Assembly (NCBI GenBank): GCA_040954595.2 | Contig: CM082597.2 | Span: forward strand, 10,106,001 to 10,170,000 | Direction: 5' to 3' | Source of the DNA: Balanoglossus misakiensis | Lineage: Eukaryota; Hemichordata | Length of the DNA: 64,000 nt | Shown here: piece after piece, positions 11,245 through 21,344 of the stretch | Position numbering within the stretch: the stretch's first letter is position 1 | How the letters are laid out: each line of letters begins with the position of its first letter | The notes under the pieces: model-generated | What the model was told of the DNA's origin: nothing | Database searches by the model: none | What the model saw: only the letters and a program-made list of their open reading frames with translations | Translations under genes and position numbers: made by a program

Positions 11245-11403
11245 ATGTCGACACGAATTATCAAGATAGCGGTCACTGAAGAGCAGGAGAAAGCACTGGC
11301 AATTTTCTCTGCCGAGCTTTCGGTCATCGACCGGCACATAAGTTCACCTGCTGCGACCGCGGGGGTTAGTACCGTGCGTGGTATCGGCTACCGGCGAGTT
11401 TGA
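11245..11403 (+). CDS. Short open frame, 52 aa, in the nested insertion
   Basis: ATG to TGA reads MSTRIIKIAVTEEQEKALAI and ends GYRRV. The start is acidic and helix-prone, GC is higher than in the flanks and a TATATA lies about 130 bases upstream. I do not recognise it; it may be a fragment of a former element gene. Confidence 0.25.
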   Translation: MSTRIIKIAVTEEQEKALAIFSAELSVIDRHISSPAATAGVSTVRGIGYRRV

Positions 11404-12305
11404 TGCGGGGGACACTGCCGGTCTATCGGATCATGATCGGATGCAGCAGCCGTCGAAGTAAACACCGTGCCCATGAGCACATCGGCTTCCGTAGATTCGG
11501 TCAACTCCTGTGAATTTTGTTTTTGTTCGCAATGTGTTACCACAGTATAGGCAGTCTTGGCTAGTCCGTGGTCTCTACCCGAAATTTACCCGGTGTTTCT
11601 TACGTTGGGCATAAATGCTGATGAGGCTTTCCCCTCTTCACTTTGTACGGTTGGTACACAAATACAAACAGTCCTTTTTAGGACCAACACAATTTCCAAG
11701 AAGAGAACTATCGATTTTATGGATGTGTGCATGTTCATGTGTGATAAATTTGGTATGATCTATCATCATATCCCCATTTTCAGGTCTCGCACACTTTGCA
11801 ATCAACGCAAATGTATCAATGGTGCCCAATATTGATAAATTTGCATAATATGTCAATCACGCAGATTCAAACTGAACATCGTACCGATATACTGGTCATA
11901 TCTCGGTGACAAAATGATTTCATCTTCGGTTTTCGAAAGTATTTTCAAATTGTATTACACCAGAAACCGCGGATGTCGTGCTTAATAAACTCATGCACTC
12001 CTTTTTGAATTTAGAGACAAAAAAAATCATCGGTAGACCTAAATTTACTGGCTATTATGGACAACGTCCGTTCTGTTGTTAGTGAGTTTGAATCTCCCAC
12101 CTTTATGAGAAGTCTCGCCCTTTTATACGGGAGTTGGGGGTTTTAGTGTATGTACAGTACATATGGCATTGGCAGCTTATGGGTCAGTCAGTGTTTGCCC
12201 ATTGATCTCTCTCTATGTGTGTGTCTGTCTGTATATGGCCATGTACTCCGGTGTAGACTTTTTCTTGTGTAATCCCTCAATGGGACCGCCGTGTCCTTGA
12301 CGCGA

Positions 12306-12534
12306 TTTTTTATCAAACCTGGTGACAACCTGTTGCGTATCTATTTTATGGGTATGTATTTGGGCTTCTTACTTGTTCCAGCGTCCATCCATACTTCTGT
12401 CGATCGACTGCATCTCTTGTGCATGCGAAGCAACAGGAGGACATCTGTGTCTCTGGCTTTAACAATGGTTGTGTCAGCATCACTGTGTATAGCATGCAGG
12501 ATAAGACGTGTATCTGCTTCCTCATGTGATGCCC
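12306..12534 (-). pseudogene. CXC-type pseudogene, upstream part
   Basis: The minus-strand frame carries ASHEEADTRLILHAIHSDAD, KARDTDVLLLL and KKPKYIPIK, then a TAG, then IRNRLSPGLI running into the insertion at 12305. SHEEADTR and DTDVLLL followed downstream by HALTGCDTT is the conserved order in this family, which ties this piece to 10030-10619. The upstream side is cut by a MITE (12539-13032). At least two stops and three insertions make it non-functional. Confidence 0.7.
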
Positions 12535-12538
12535 TTAA

Positions 12539-13032
12539 AGGCACGTAAGCTGCAACTGGATAAAAAATTAAAGTTTTAAATAATCTCATATATGCTTTTA
12601 ATTATGTCTATTAAATGCTATTTCATGATAATATATCAAGCTCAACACTTATTTATGACAAAATGGCCAAAAATTAAAGAAAAACGAAACTTCCTGCAAT
12701 TTTTAAAAAAGTGCGATATTGCAATGAAAAATGAAAATATGATGTCTCAGTGGTGTACATTTACTTCCATGAGCTCAAGTGGATGAGATCATGTTTTGTT
12801 TATGAAGTTTCACAACCGGAAATGCGACATTTTCATTGTTTGTTGCATTTGCCCACGGTGACGGCCATAATAGCTTACGGCAAAGCTTTATTATTTATCT
12901 GGTTAAAACTTGCATATGCACTCATATTTAGGGTTTATAATGCTTGTGTATTGTTCACTGCCTTCATCTGCATGGACTAATGGTAGTGCAGTTTGAAACA
13001 AAAATTATGAAAAGGTTACAGCTTACGTGCCT
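12539..13032. mobile_element. TTAA-flanked MITE, 494 bp
   Basis: TIR AGGCACGTAAGCTG at the left is perfectly inverted at the right (13019-13032). TTAA flanks both sides (12535-12538 and 13033-13036). No transposase frame is present. The ends resemble two other MITEs here (30371-30644 and 41537-41723). It splits the CXC-type pseudogene from its upstream sequence. Confidence 0.8.
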
Positions 13033-13061
13033 TTAACGCATGTATATTGTCTTATCACATA

Positions 13062-14857
13062 CAGACCCGCCAATAAGTATTTACGCACCCACGTTCCGCA
13101 GTCATAACATTTCAGAAACATGAAATAACACACCTTGTAGACAGTTTTTAGCGAAAATTCAAAAATATTTAATAAATTCACGAGAAATAACAGTAGTACA
13201 GCAAAAATCTTTCATGTGTGATTAAATTTGAGCGAAAAATATCGACGTAAACATAGATATGCGACGGAGTCGGCGAAACGTTCCATTCTCTATGGGAACA
13301 ACAATGCAAAGAACCTTATGAATATTCATGAGGTGAAATCGAACGTAACAACTATCAATAATGGGTATGTCCACCCCTTCTCCTGATGACCTCTCGCAGG
13401 CGCTTGGGCATAGTGTCGACGAGTTTCCGACACATATTTTGCTGGAATTGTTCCCAAGATGTTACAATGCGGTCAAACAGGTCGTCGATGCTGTGAATTG
13501 GACGGGAATGAACGTCCAAGTCGATTAACTCCCACAGGTTCTCGATGGGGCTCAAATCTGGAGACTGGGCTGGCCACTCCAAAGTAGTGAAATTGTCGAA
13601 CGGGTAGCCGTAATCCGTAATCCTGGGGATTTTGTAAAAATGATTTCACATCCAAGGCAGTATGTACGGGGGCATTGTCCTGCTGGAACACAAAATCGGG
13701 CCCGACGAGTCTCAAAGCCGATGGTAGCATTTCGTTTTGCAGTACGTCCAAGTACTTCCAGCGATTCATGGTGTTCTCGACTCGAACGAGCGAACCCACA
13801 CCTGCAGCCGAGAAACAACCCCAAACCATGACACTGCCACCACCAAACTTTACTGTGGGACTGATACAGTCAATTTCGTACTCCTCGCCGGGTCGCCGTC
13901 TAACGAAAACTCTCCCTCGGCTCCTATACACGGTGAACTTAGACTCGTCTGACCAAACAACCCGGGACCACTGAACAGGAGTCCAGTTGACGTAACGCCG
14001 GGCGAAACGTAGTCGCGCTGTGATGTGCCTGGGTTGTAATTTCGGCTTTTTCTTGGCCACACATCCACGGAGTCTGGCTCCTCTATACAATCGAGACTTG
14101 ATAGTGCTCATACTCAAAAGTTTCCCGGTGTCCTCATGAAACTTAGTGCGGAGGTCACGGGCCGTCTTGAATCTGTCCGTCAGACTTGATCTAATCAACA
14201 TTCGGTCTTCCCGTTCCGTTGTTCGCCTTGGCCGTCCAGATCGAGGTAAATTGTCCGTGCTACCATTTTGAGCAAGTTTCTGAATATTGTACCTGACGCT
14301 GCCTTCGGTGATTCCAAGCTGCCTTGCGATTTCCCTGTTCCTCAAACCTTGCCTATGCAGTGCCTCAATTTGACCTTTCACAAATTCAGGAAGTTCGCGA
14401 ACTTTGGGCATGGTTTCATTGATCCAATGTTTACAAACAAAAATTATGCAGCAACCTCCGACGACCTCGATCAGAATATTCATAAGCAAGTCTGGCAGAT
14501 TTTCCCGCCCCCAAATTTAATCGGAATTATATTTAAAAGCTTTGATTGGTGGATATTTAAATATGAATAGAGGGAAATTAGCCACGGAAACAATGGCGCG
14601 AAAAGTTAATGAGATGCAAATGATATGTTAATGAGTATACCGCCATTGCAATAACCATAGGAATTTTCACTGGCCGGAAAACTCGCCGCGTATGCAGTCA
14701 AATTCGGCGCGGCAACACATCTGTGTTGACTTAAATGGGTTAAACCTTCCGTAGGTTATTTATTTTCGGAAATAAGTTACACTCGATCGATTTTGTGAGT
14801 AATTTTTCATGTCAAACGTACATTTTCAAGGTGCGTAAATACTTATTGGCGGGTCTG
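13062..14857 (-). mobile_element. Tc1/mariner element, full length, 1,796 bp
   Basis: Perfect 28-bp terminal inverted repeats begin CAGACCCGCCAATAAG and are flanked by TA on both sides (13060-13061 and 14858-14859), the superfamily's invariant target duplication. One transposase gene lies inside on the minus strand. Both ends are intact, so the element could still be mobilised in trans. It inserted 26 bases beyond the TTAA-MITE. Confidence 0.95.
13355..14411 (-). pseudogene. Tc1/mariner transposase, frameshifted near its C-terminus
   Basis: The likely start is the ATG at 14411 (MPKVRELPEFVKGQI); the frame runs further upstream but into sequence without similarity. An N-terminal paired-like helix-turn-helix is visible (GLRNREIARQLGITEGSVRY), then a GRPRRT hook, then the catalytic aspartates in VVWSDESKF and FQQDNAP. 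The final acidic residue is in SPDLSPIENLW, in another frame. The switch coincides with a direct 7-bp duplication, CGTAATC twice at 13609-13622. Family members are about 340 residues, as here. With the duplication disregarded, about 42 residues separate the second Asp from the Glu, more than the 34 of typical Tc1 (DD34E). The enzyme would cut and paste by a DDE mechanism in the nucleus. Confidence 0.9.
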
Positions 14858-15074
14858 TACATAGCCCCAAATATACCATGTAGTATGACATCAGACGTAG
14901 GTAAATTTGCACCAAGCGTTATTGTAATACCCATCCCTCTGACGTCACCAAACGGAACTATTTTAAACTTGTAAACAAAGTCCTCTTAGGGCGAAAAAAT
15001 TCAGTGCAATTGTTGGTTTTATTTCGATATTAAAAAATAAGCAAAGATAAATAAAATGTTTTGTATGTGTAAAT
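14858..15074. other. Flank of the mariner insertion, no gene
   Basis: Joining across the mariner gives continuous sequence with 13037-13061, so this was the original left neighbour of the CXC-type pseudogene. No coding frame is evident. Confidence 0.4.
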
Positions 15075-15374
15075 ATGGACGATCGACGATTAGTTTTACC
15101 TGTGTACATTTTTATCGCACCAACCGGCACCAAAACTGTCGCGAGGTCGTCAGTGCTGAGCCAATGTCGTCGCGTTGTCGAACGAGCGACAGTTACAAAA
15201 CTGAGTATTCGCAAAAATTTTGATGCGACGATTAGAGCAAAACGGTCTAGTCATAAAGCAAAAGGCATAAGAAAGGTTTCCTGCTCCAGTGAAACCTCGA
15301 CGGACGATGAAATCCAGCTGACGCACGACAGACGGGTCCTCGCCAAAACCAGAATCGTCCAGGTCGTGACCTGA
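15075..15374 (+). CDS. Uncharacterised open frame, 99 aa
   Basis: It starts MDDRRLVLPVYIFIAPTG and is then rich in Ser, Arg and Lys, with GC and CpG content above the flanks. I recognise no domain. A CAG/GTCGTG near the end is a poor donor. It could be a first exon of the SH3 gene downstream (about 300 bases on) or a chance frame in a CpG-rich promoter. A minus-strand frame overlaps it and is equally open. Confidence 0.25.
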   Translation: MDDRRLVLPVYIFIAPTGTKTVARSSVLSQCRRVVERATVTKLSIRKNFDATIRAKRSSHKAKGIRKVSCSSETSTDDEIQLTHDRRVLAKTRIVQVVT

Positions 15375-15540
15375 GTCACCTGACAGATAGACCGCATAAC
15401 ATCGATCTTCAATTTTGCACAAAATAGTTTTATCGCAGCCACAAAGAGATTTATTTGAAAATCAAAATGAGCGGATATATGTATGTGATAAACATATAAT
15501 TCCCCCGTATTCCTCACTCGTGTACCTGCGTCGCAAACTT

Positions 15541-15609
15541 GTGATTCCCTGTATAGCTGTATCCCTCGCCTGCGGCTCGGAGGGATACGGCCGCTATACG
15601 GGGAATCAC
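15541..15609. repeat. Imperfect 69-bp hairpin repeat
   Basis: GTGATTCCCTGTATAG at the left pairs with CTATACGGGGAATCAC at the right, and the inner GTATCCCTC pairs with GAGGGATAC, leaving a GC-rich loop. Such a compact foldback is probably a mobile hairpin; it lies 60 bases before an exon. Confidence 0.65.
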
Positions 15610-15669
15610 TCATGGCAGCACTGGATGCAGTTCATTGCAATTCAACTTCTCAATTTCTTCTCCCTTCAG

Positions 15670-15857
15670 AAACTGGTAGGTCTTGACCCAAGGATTTCCC
15701 GGCATGATATAGTGATGGATTTCCTCTGTCAGACGCCAGGAGACATCGACACACCAGTCATCAAAGCTCCCAACGGTAAAATACAGCATGTGACACCATC
15801 AGAGAAGGCAAGATGGTTGGCACACCAACAACAGCAAGACAGCAAAAGCAAAACACA
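15670..15857 (+). CDS. SH3-domain gene, exon 1 of 3 seen
   Basis: A pyrimidine-rich acceptor (TTCTTCTCCCTTCAG) precedes an open exon and a strong donor GTGAGTA follows it. It encodes KLVGLDPRISRHDIVMDFL and later PNGKIQHVTPSEKARWLAH, ending in a Gln/Lys/Ser-rich stretch. It leaves two bases that the exon at 27998 completes, so the exons are phase-compatible over a 12.1-kb intron. I do not recognise this region; it looks like a linker N-terminal to the SH3 domain. Upstream exons are not identified. Confidence 0.6.
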
Positions 15858-16724
15858 GTGAGTACAGCTTGATTTCATTTGTGCTATCAGTGTACATGAA
15901 TAGTTTGAAGTGTAAATGTAAGACTTTCTGTACTTAAAGGCTGGTGATTGTGTTATACACATGTGTGTAATTTCATGTGTACAAATATTACGTTCAATCC
16001 AAATGTTCTGCAAATTTTGCGTTCGATGCATTCAAATAGTGGACTGCCTTTGCTTCCTTCCATATTTCATGCACGCAGAAGGAAACTTAATAAGTTTTTC
16101 ACCCAATTTGCTGTCTTTTTCTGATCTCCAACACAGATTATGGTCACTGCCATCTTGTCTGTTGTAATAGGACAGCACATGCCTTATGGCATTGACTTTG
16201 TACAATTTTTGTAACCAGAGTCTCATGTTGTTGGCCAAAGAGTGCCCACATTTGTCAGATAGGCTACAGTGTTGCAGCCAGACTGCGCCCTTGCGACAAT
16301 ATCCCCAAAACTGAAGCCACGGGCGTACTTTCTGGCATACTGCGGGTCACCACGGGCGCACTCTGAGTGTAAAAATAGCCGGCGCTAACACACATTGTTT
16401 CCTGATAACTGATGGGTGTACGCGTACAAAGAGATTCACTTGTCACAGTTTATGACCTTACGACCTGTAATCGATACTGATAACATCTTCATAGCAAAGT
16501 TGTAGCAAACTTGGTTTAATGTTGAATTTGATACAGTTTACATACACGCAGCCACCCTCTTGGGAATTGTAATAGTAATACACTGCGATATCACGCCTAT
16601 ATATCGGACTCAGCTGTGCAGGCAGTGAACTACCGTGACTCCAATTGCTTCTGAAACCAACTCCTTCCATGAGTACCAACAGTCTCAGTTTTGTTGCAAA
16701 CCCTCCCATTGAACTTTTAATGTA
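15858..16724. other. Intron sequence with a dispersed repeat
   Basis: Positions 16120-16240 match 28560-28680 in the same orientation (AACACAGA, ATGGTC, CTTGTCTGTTGTA, CAGCACA, CTTATGGCATTGAC, GTAACCAGAG). The copies bracket both LTR elements but are too far from them to be their ends. No coding frame is supported. Confidence 0.5.
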
Positions 16725-17125
16725 GATTCTATAGAATCGTGGGTGGGTAGAAATGACAACACGAGATACACCAAGTCCGGCATGTAGGAGTGAGTGAGTG
16801 CCTAGCCTCGTTCACGCACTTTATTTACAATGACCTGGATGTTGCATTACGTCATTTACAGAATGCATATAGATGCTCAATAGTGTTTGGACACTACATC
16901 CCTTCCCATCTGAATATAATGGACGTGTCATGAGTAATACTTCAAATGTCACTTGTATGATATGCCAGCTAGGAACAATCTTAAACACGAACACAATAAA
17001 GAACAATAACTCAATGTTCAATTCAATAAAGATTGTCTGTTCAAACAAAGTCAACTGCTGCATAAACAATGTTCTCCAAACGATACGGAGCAGGAAAAAC
17101 TGTAGGGGGAGAGGTTACTAGCACT

Positions 17126-18000
17126 TCACCCCTTAGGTAGATCCTCAGCATCCACCTTGACCGATCGCACATAATCCTTCAGATAAGAGGGTGGTCTGCG
17201 ATTCCGTTGTGGACGGTTGCAATGTTGACTGCTAATACAATCTGGTGAAGATGGTTTCAGGTCCAAATCACTGAATTCCAAGTCTTCCGCTATTCCCTCA
17301 AGTTCTGGGTTGTCGGCTTCAACCTTGTGGTCGTCTTTCAAAATCTTGAATCGAGAAGAATTTCTGGTTACTGTATGATCACCTTTCGAGGCTGTAACCA
17401 TGGATACTTTCTTGTCTATCACTCGATATGGTTGCATCAGGTAAGGTGTAGTATCCTTCTTGATGTATCCCTCACGCTTGACTAAGACAGTATCACCTAC
17501 GTTGATTTGCTTCTTTTGGATGGTTTCACGTTCGTCAGCATACGCTTTCATTTGTGCTTTTCTTTCCTTGTCGCGAAGACGTAGATCACTATCTTCTGGA
17601 CGTGTTGCAGTGTACTCTGGCAAACGTGTTCTCATTGGTCTGTTGAATAGTACTGTAGCTGGGGGTATTCCTGTCGTGGAATGTGGTGTGGCCCTATAGT
17701 TGCGTAGAAATCTGTACAGCTGCTGGCGCCACGCCTTTCCTTCAACATGCGACGTACGATATATCTTTTTGATGGTGCGCATGAATCTCTCCACTTCCCC
17801 ATTGGCTCGTGGCCACCTAGGTGTTATTCTCCGATGCTTGAAACCTAGATCTCTGGCAAAGGCTGCGAATTCATCGCTGGAAAATGGTGGACCATTGTCG
17901 GAGCGCACGACCTTTGGTACTCCAAACGATGAGAATATGCAGTCTAGCTTCGGCATCACTGCTGCTGATGACGTAGAACTGATGATCTCAACAACAGGAT
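17126..18000 (-). pseudogene. Gypsy 1 integrase core and C-terminal segment
   Basis: Picks up with NRYPVVEIISS and includes the second and third catalytic residues in VRSDNGPPF and ANGEVERFM with the canonical 35-residue spacing. It continues through a basic C-terminal region (KREGYIKKDTTPYLMQPYRV) to a stop at 17126. There is no chromodomain and no envelope frame. Confidence 0.88.
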
Positions 18001-18972
18001 ATCGGTTACAACTAGTAGATATTTGCCATTCGGTAGGTCGCTGAAGTCGACGCTGACTTCCTCCCATGGACCACTTGGTAATTCTGACATTCTGAGAGGT
18101 TCTCGCTTGGTCTCCACGTTGGTCAACTGACATGGGATACACATGTTGACGGTTTCTTGCACCAAGCTGTCAATCCCAGGGAACCATACTTTCTCTCTCA
18201 GGAGCTGTTTTGTTTTCACAACCCCCTGGTGCCCCTCATGTGCTATGTCTATAATCTGTTGCTGCAGTGATTCAGGGATTATGATGCGTCTCCCTCTAAG
18301 TATCAGGTCGCTTGACGGTAACACAGGCAGCTCTTTGCTCACCATGTGCAGACTGTGCAGAGCCTTCTTGTCTTTCTTGCTCATAGGCTGTGACAGTACT
18401 TTGTCCCAATGACCTGTTTGTTTGGCTATGATGCATGACTGTAGTATAGGATCAGCCTTTGTCGCTTTCTGGACATCTTCAATCTGTACAGATTTTGGTG
18501 TAGCATGATGCACTATGCTGTTTATATGTTCTTCAGCAATGCGTTCCTCTCTGCTGCTGGGTCTGGTGCATGGCAACGGATGGCGAGACACATAGTCTGC
18601 CGGGTTCAACTTGCCGGGACGATATGCCACTTTGAAGTTGTACTGTTGCAGCTTCAAGATCCAGCGTTCAATTCTGGCTGGTGGCTTTGAGGTCGGTGTA
18701 TTAAACAGTGGTACCAAGGGCATGTGATCAGACATCACACTGAAGCTGTGCCCATATAGGTATAGGTGAAAGTGAAGTATGCCCCACGTCACAGCAAGTG
18801 CTTCACGTTCTATCTGTGAATAGCGCTGTTCCACTGCTGTTAGTGATCGGCTGGCCAGGGCAATCACTGATGTACCACCATCACCATTTTGCTGAGTGAG
18901 GATGGCTCCGAGCCCCACCGGGCTAGCATCTACCAGCACCTCTGTGTGTTTCTGTGGATTGAAGTATGCCAT
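17990..18972 (-). pseudogene. Gypsy 1 RNase H and N-terminal integrase segment
   Basis: The frame begins AYFNPQKHTEVLVDASPVGL, with the first RNase H aspartate in VDAS, then IEREALAV and SDHMPL. A linker leads to the integrase HHCC zinc finger (HEGHQGV and MCIPCQL) and the first catalytic Asp in SVDFSDL. After YLLVVTD the reading continues in a different frame at about 18000, so a second frameshift breaks the integrase core. Confidence 0.88.
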
Positions 18973-18973
18973 C

Positions 18974-21148
18974 TCACAGTTGTTTGTTAAATATTCCTTC
19001 CTTTATCTTTCTGAGTGCTTCTTTCTCTCGTTCGCCCCATTGCCATGGTTTACCATTCTTGGTTAGTTCACGTAGTGGTCCGGATATGGTTGCCAAATTT
19101 GGAATGAACGGAGCGCAGTAGTTAGCCATTCCGAGTAGACTTTTTACTTCTGCTGCATTCTTCGGTTCGGTTGCTTCCTTCAGTGCTTTGACTTTCTTTG
19201 GGTCAGGCGAAATTCCTCCACCACTGAATACGTGACCAAAGAATACCACTGTGCTTTTACTGAACTTGCACTTCTGCCTGTTCAAAGTTATGTTTCTTTC
19301 TCGCAATCGCTTCATGCAGGCTTCAAGGTTTGCGTCGTGGTCGGCTTGGTCTCGACCATGCACTAGAATATCATCGCTTATGTTGAGAACTCCATTGATG
19401 CCCTGTAGTGATGAGCTTATGATATTTTGGAATTTCTCAGCTGCTGAGCACACACCAAAGCTAAGCCGTTTGTATCTAAACAATCCTATTTGCGTTGAAA
19501 ACACTGTAAGGTGACGAGACTCTGGTGCCAGCTCAATCTGGTGATAGCCTGCGTTCAAGTCGAGCTTCGAAAATACAGTTGCTCCGTTCAGGTCAGCAAT
19601 TACATCATCTAGTGTTGGTGTGATGTGACGCTCTCTCAATATGGCCTTGTTTGCAGCTCGCATGTCAACACAGATGCGGATTTCTCCTGGTTTGTTTGGT
19701 TTCTCCACCACGGTTATTGGTGATACCCACGGTGTCGGTTCGTCTCCAACTGGCTCAATGATATCCAGTTTCAGAAGTTTTTCCAATTCTTGTTCTGTTT
19801 TCTTGCGAACATGAAATGGGACTCTTCTATGTGGTTGCACTACCGGTTGTACTGTTTTGTCTTCATGTAGCTTACACTGTGTACCTTTCAGCTTCCTGAT
19901 GCCATGAAATCTGCCCTCATACTTGGCTGCAATGTGGTCAGCACTTGATACACCTGGTGAAATCTGATTGGTGATGTATACCAAACCTAATTTTGACGCT
20001 GTGTCGTAATCCAGTAGTGTGTCAGCGGGTTTGTCGGTGACGAGAAACTTGGCTGCTGCCTTGCGATCTTTGTACTGTATGTTTGCTTGAAACGCACCGA
20101 TTGTGTTCAGCGGTCTGCTGCTACAATATGCATACACTTTCCCACAGTTTTCTGTTTGCAACCTGGGTTTGTTCTTTAGGTTGTTATATGTGTTTACACT
20201 CATCGTGTTTATTGTAGAACCAGTGTCGATCAGTGAGGCAACTGCTGTTTGTTCTATCTGCACTGTTACTCGAGGCCTTCTGCCATTTGATTGTTGTACA
20301 GTGAAGCAGTATTCATCTCCCGAGCTGTCCTCCACTCTATGCACAGCGTTGACAGTTTCGTCCTTGTCTACCCGGTTTGCCTTGCCTCTTGATCGGCAGC
20401 ATTTGGCAAAATGGTTAGGTTTGCCACACTTCCTGCATGACTTGCCTTTAGCTGGACATACCGAATCATGTGGATAGGTGCCACCACAATAATAACAAGT
20501 GGACGGTCCTTTCGCTGGCTGTTGATGAGCTCTCCTTTGTTTATTTGCTTTCGGGCGTTGATGGCGTTGTTTTTTGACCGCATTCACAGATGCCAGATCT
20601 GCACCAATGTTTTGGGGTGTTTTTTCCTCCATCCCACTAGCCTGAACCTCAGATAGCTCAAATGAACGGGCTGTACTAAGTAGGTTCTCTAGTGTCGTCT
20701 CCTCCCGAAGAGCACGACGTCTGAGACGGGCTGAGGTGCACCCTCTTATTATTTGTGATTTGACCTCTTGGTCCTTATTGGTGAAGTCACATGTGTCTGC
20801 TAGGCGTTGCAAACGAGTGTGGTATGCATCGATCGACTCGCCGTTGTTTTGCATGGTGTCTCTAAAGATGAATCGTTCGTATTCAATGTTTCGTTTGGTT
20901 GAGAAGTACGACGTAAGCTTTGTTTTTGCTGCTCCAAAGCTCGTTCCCGTATCCGGTAGGGTATCAAAAATGTCGGAAACTTCCTCACCTGCCCAGTGCA
21001 ATAGCAGTGCACGTTGTCGCTTGTCATCTGTAATGTTGAATGCGACAAATGCGTTTTCTACTCTAGCAATGTACTTTTTCCATTTCGTACTGGTTGTTGT
21101 TGGGTCTGAATGGACAGGAAAACTCGGCATTGACAGCTGATTCTCCAT
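18974..21148 (-). pseudogene. Gypsy 1 gag, protease and reverse transcriptase
   Basis: I chose the ATG at 21148 (MENQLSMPSFPV) because the open frame upstream runs into the 5' LTR. In order: a gag domain, two zinc-knuckle-like motifs (CYYCGGTYPHDSVCP and CRKCGKPNHFAKC), an aspartic protease active site (SLIDTGSTINT), and a reverse transcriptase with ICVDMRAAN, SKLDLNAGYHQI and NISDDILVHG, the last being the catalytic YxDD box in the SDD form common in SURL/Mag elements. Gag and pol are one frame. It stops at 18974 after FNKQL, where the next domain continues in another frame, so a one-base shift is inferred. Confidence 0.9.
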
Positions 21149-21344
21149 GTTCTCCGTCCTCGTCGCCAAATATAGAATCGTGGGTGGGTAGAAATGACAA
21201 CACGAGATACACCAAATCCGGCATGTAGGAGTGAGTGAGTGCCTAGCCTCGTTCACGCACTTTATTTATAATGACCCGGATGTTGCATTACGTCATTTAC
21301 AGAATGCATATAGATGCTCAATAGTGTTTGGACACTACAGATTC

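Larger units (their letters stand above)
11041..12140. mobile_element. Insertion nested in repeat copy 2, class unknown
   Basis: Alignment with copy 1 shows about 1,100 extra bases between GCTGTTCTATT and TTTTAGTGTATG. The insertion starts near a 22-bp palindrome (11052-11073) and contains a short open frame (11245-11403). I find no terminal inverted repeat or long terminal repeat; the target duplication is ambiguous because the flanks are T-rich. Confidence 0.6.
10620..12305. mobile_element. Non-autonomous repeat family, copy 2, inserted in the CXC-type pseudogene and itself interrupted
   Basis: Starts GGTCCCATTGG, matches copy 1 closely through about 11040, is interrupted by about 1.1 kb, and resumes at TTTTAGTGTATG (12141) to TGACGCGA (12305). 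It separates two halves of one coding frame: the minus-strand peptide SPGLI ends at the right flank and KNLLPF begins at the left flank. TTTTTA is present at both junctions and is the candidate target duplication. Confidence 0.75.
16730..21339 (-). mobile_element. Ty3/Gypsy LTR retrotransposon 1 (SURL/Mag-like), 4,610 bp
   Basis: Two 169-bp LTRs (16730-16898 and 21171-21339) differ at three positions seen by eye. GATTC flanks both sides (16725-16729 and 21340-21344), a clean 5-bp target duplication. On the minus strand the 5' LTR is the right-hand one; TTTGGCGACGAGGACGG follows it as the candidate tRNA primer site, and the purine tract GATGGGAAGGGA precedes the 3' LTR. The interior encodes gag-pol in three frames, so the copy is defective. 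It lies antisense in the SH3-gene intron. Confidence 0.93.

Noticed and set aside
13675-13974. Overlapping plus-strand frames of up to 99 codons
   Set aside because: Antisense shadows of the mariner transposase.
15415-15861. A single 148-codon gene from the open frame
   Set aside because: The first half is a hairpin repeat and intron-like DNA; only the part after the TTCTCCCTTCAG acceptor looks coding.
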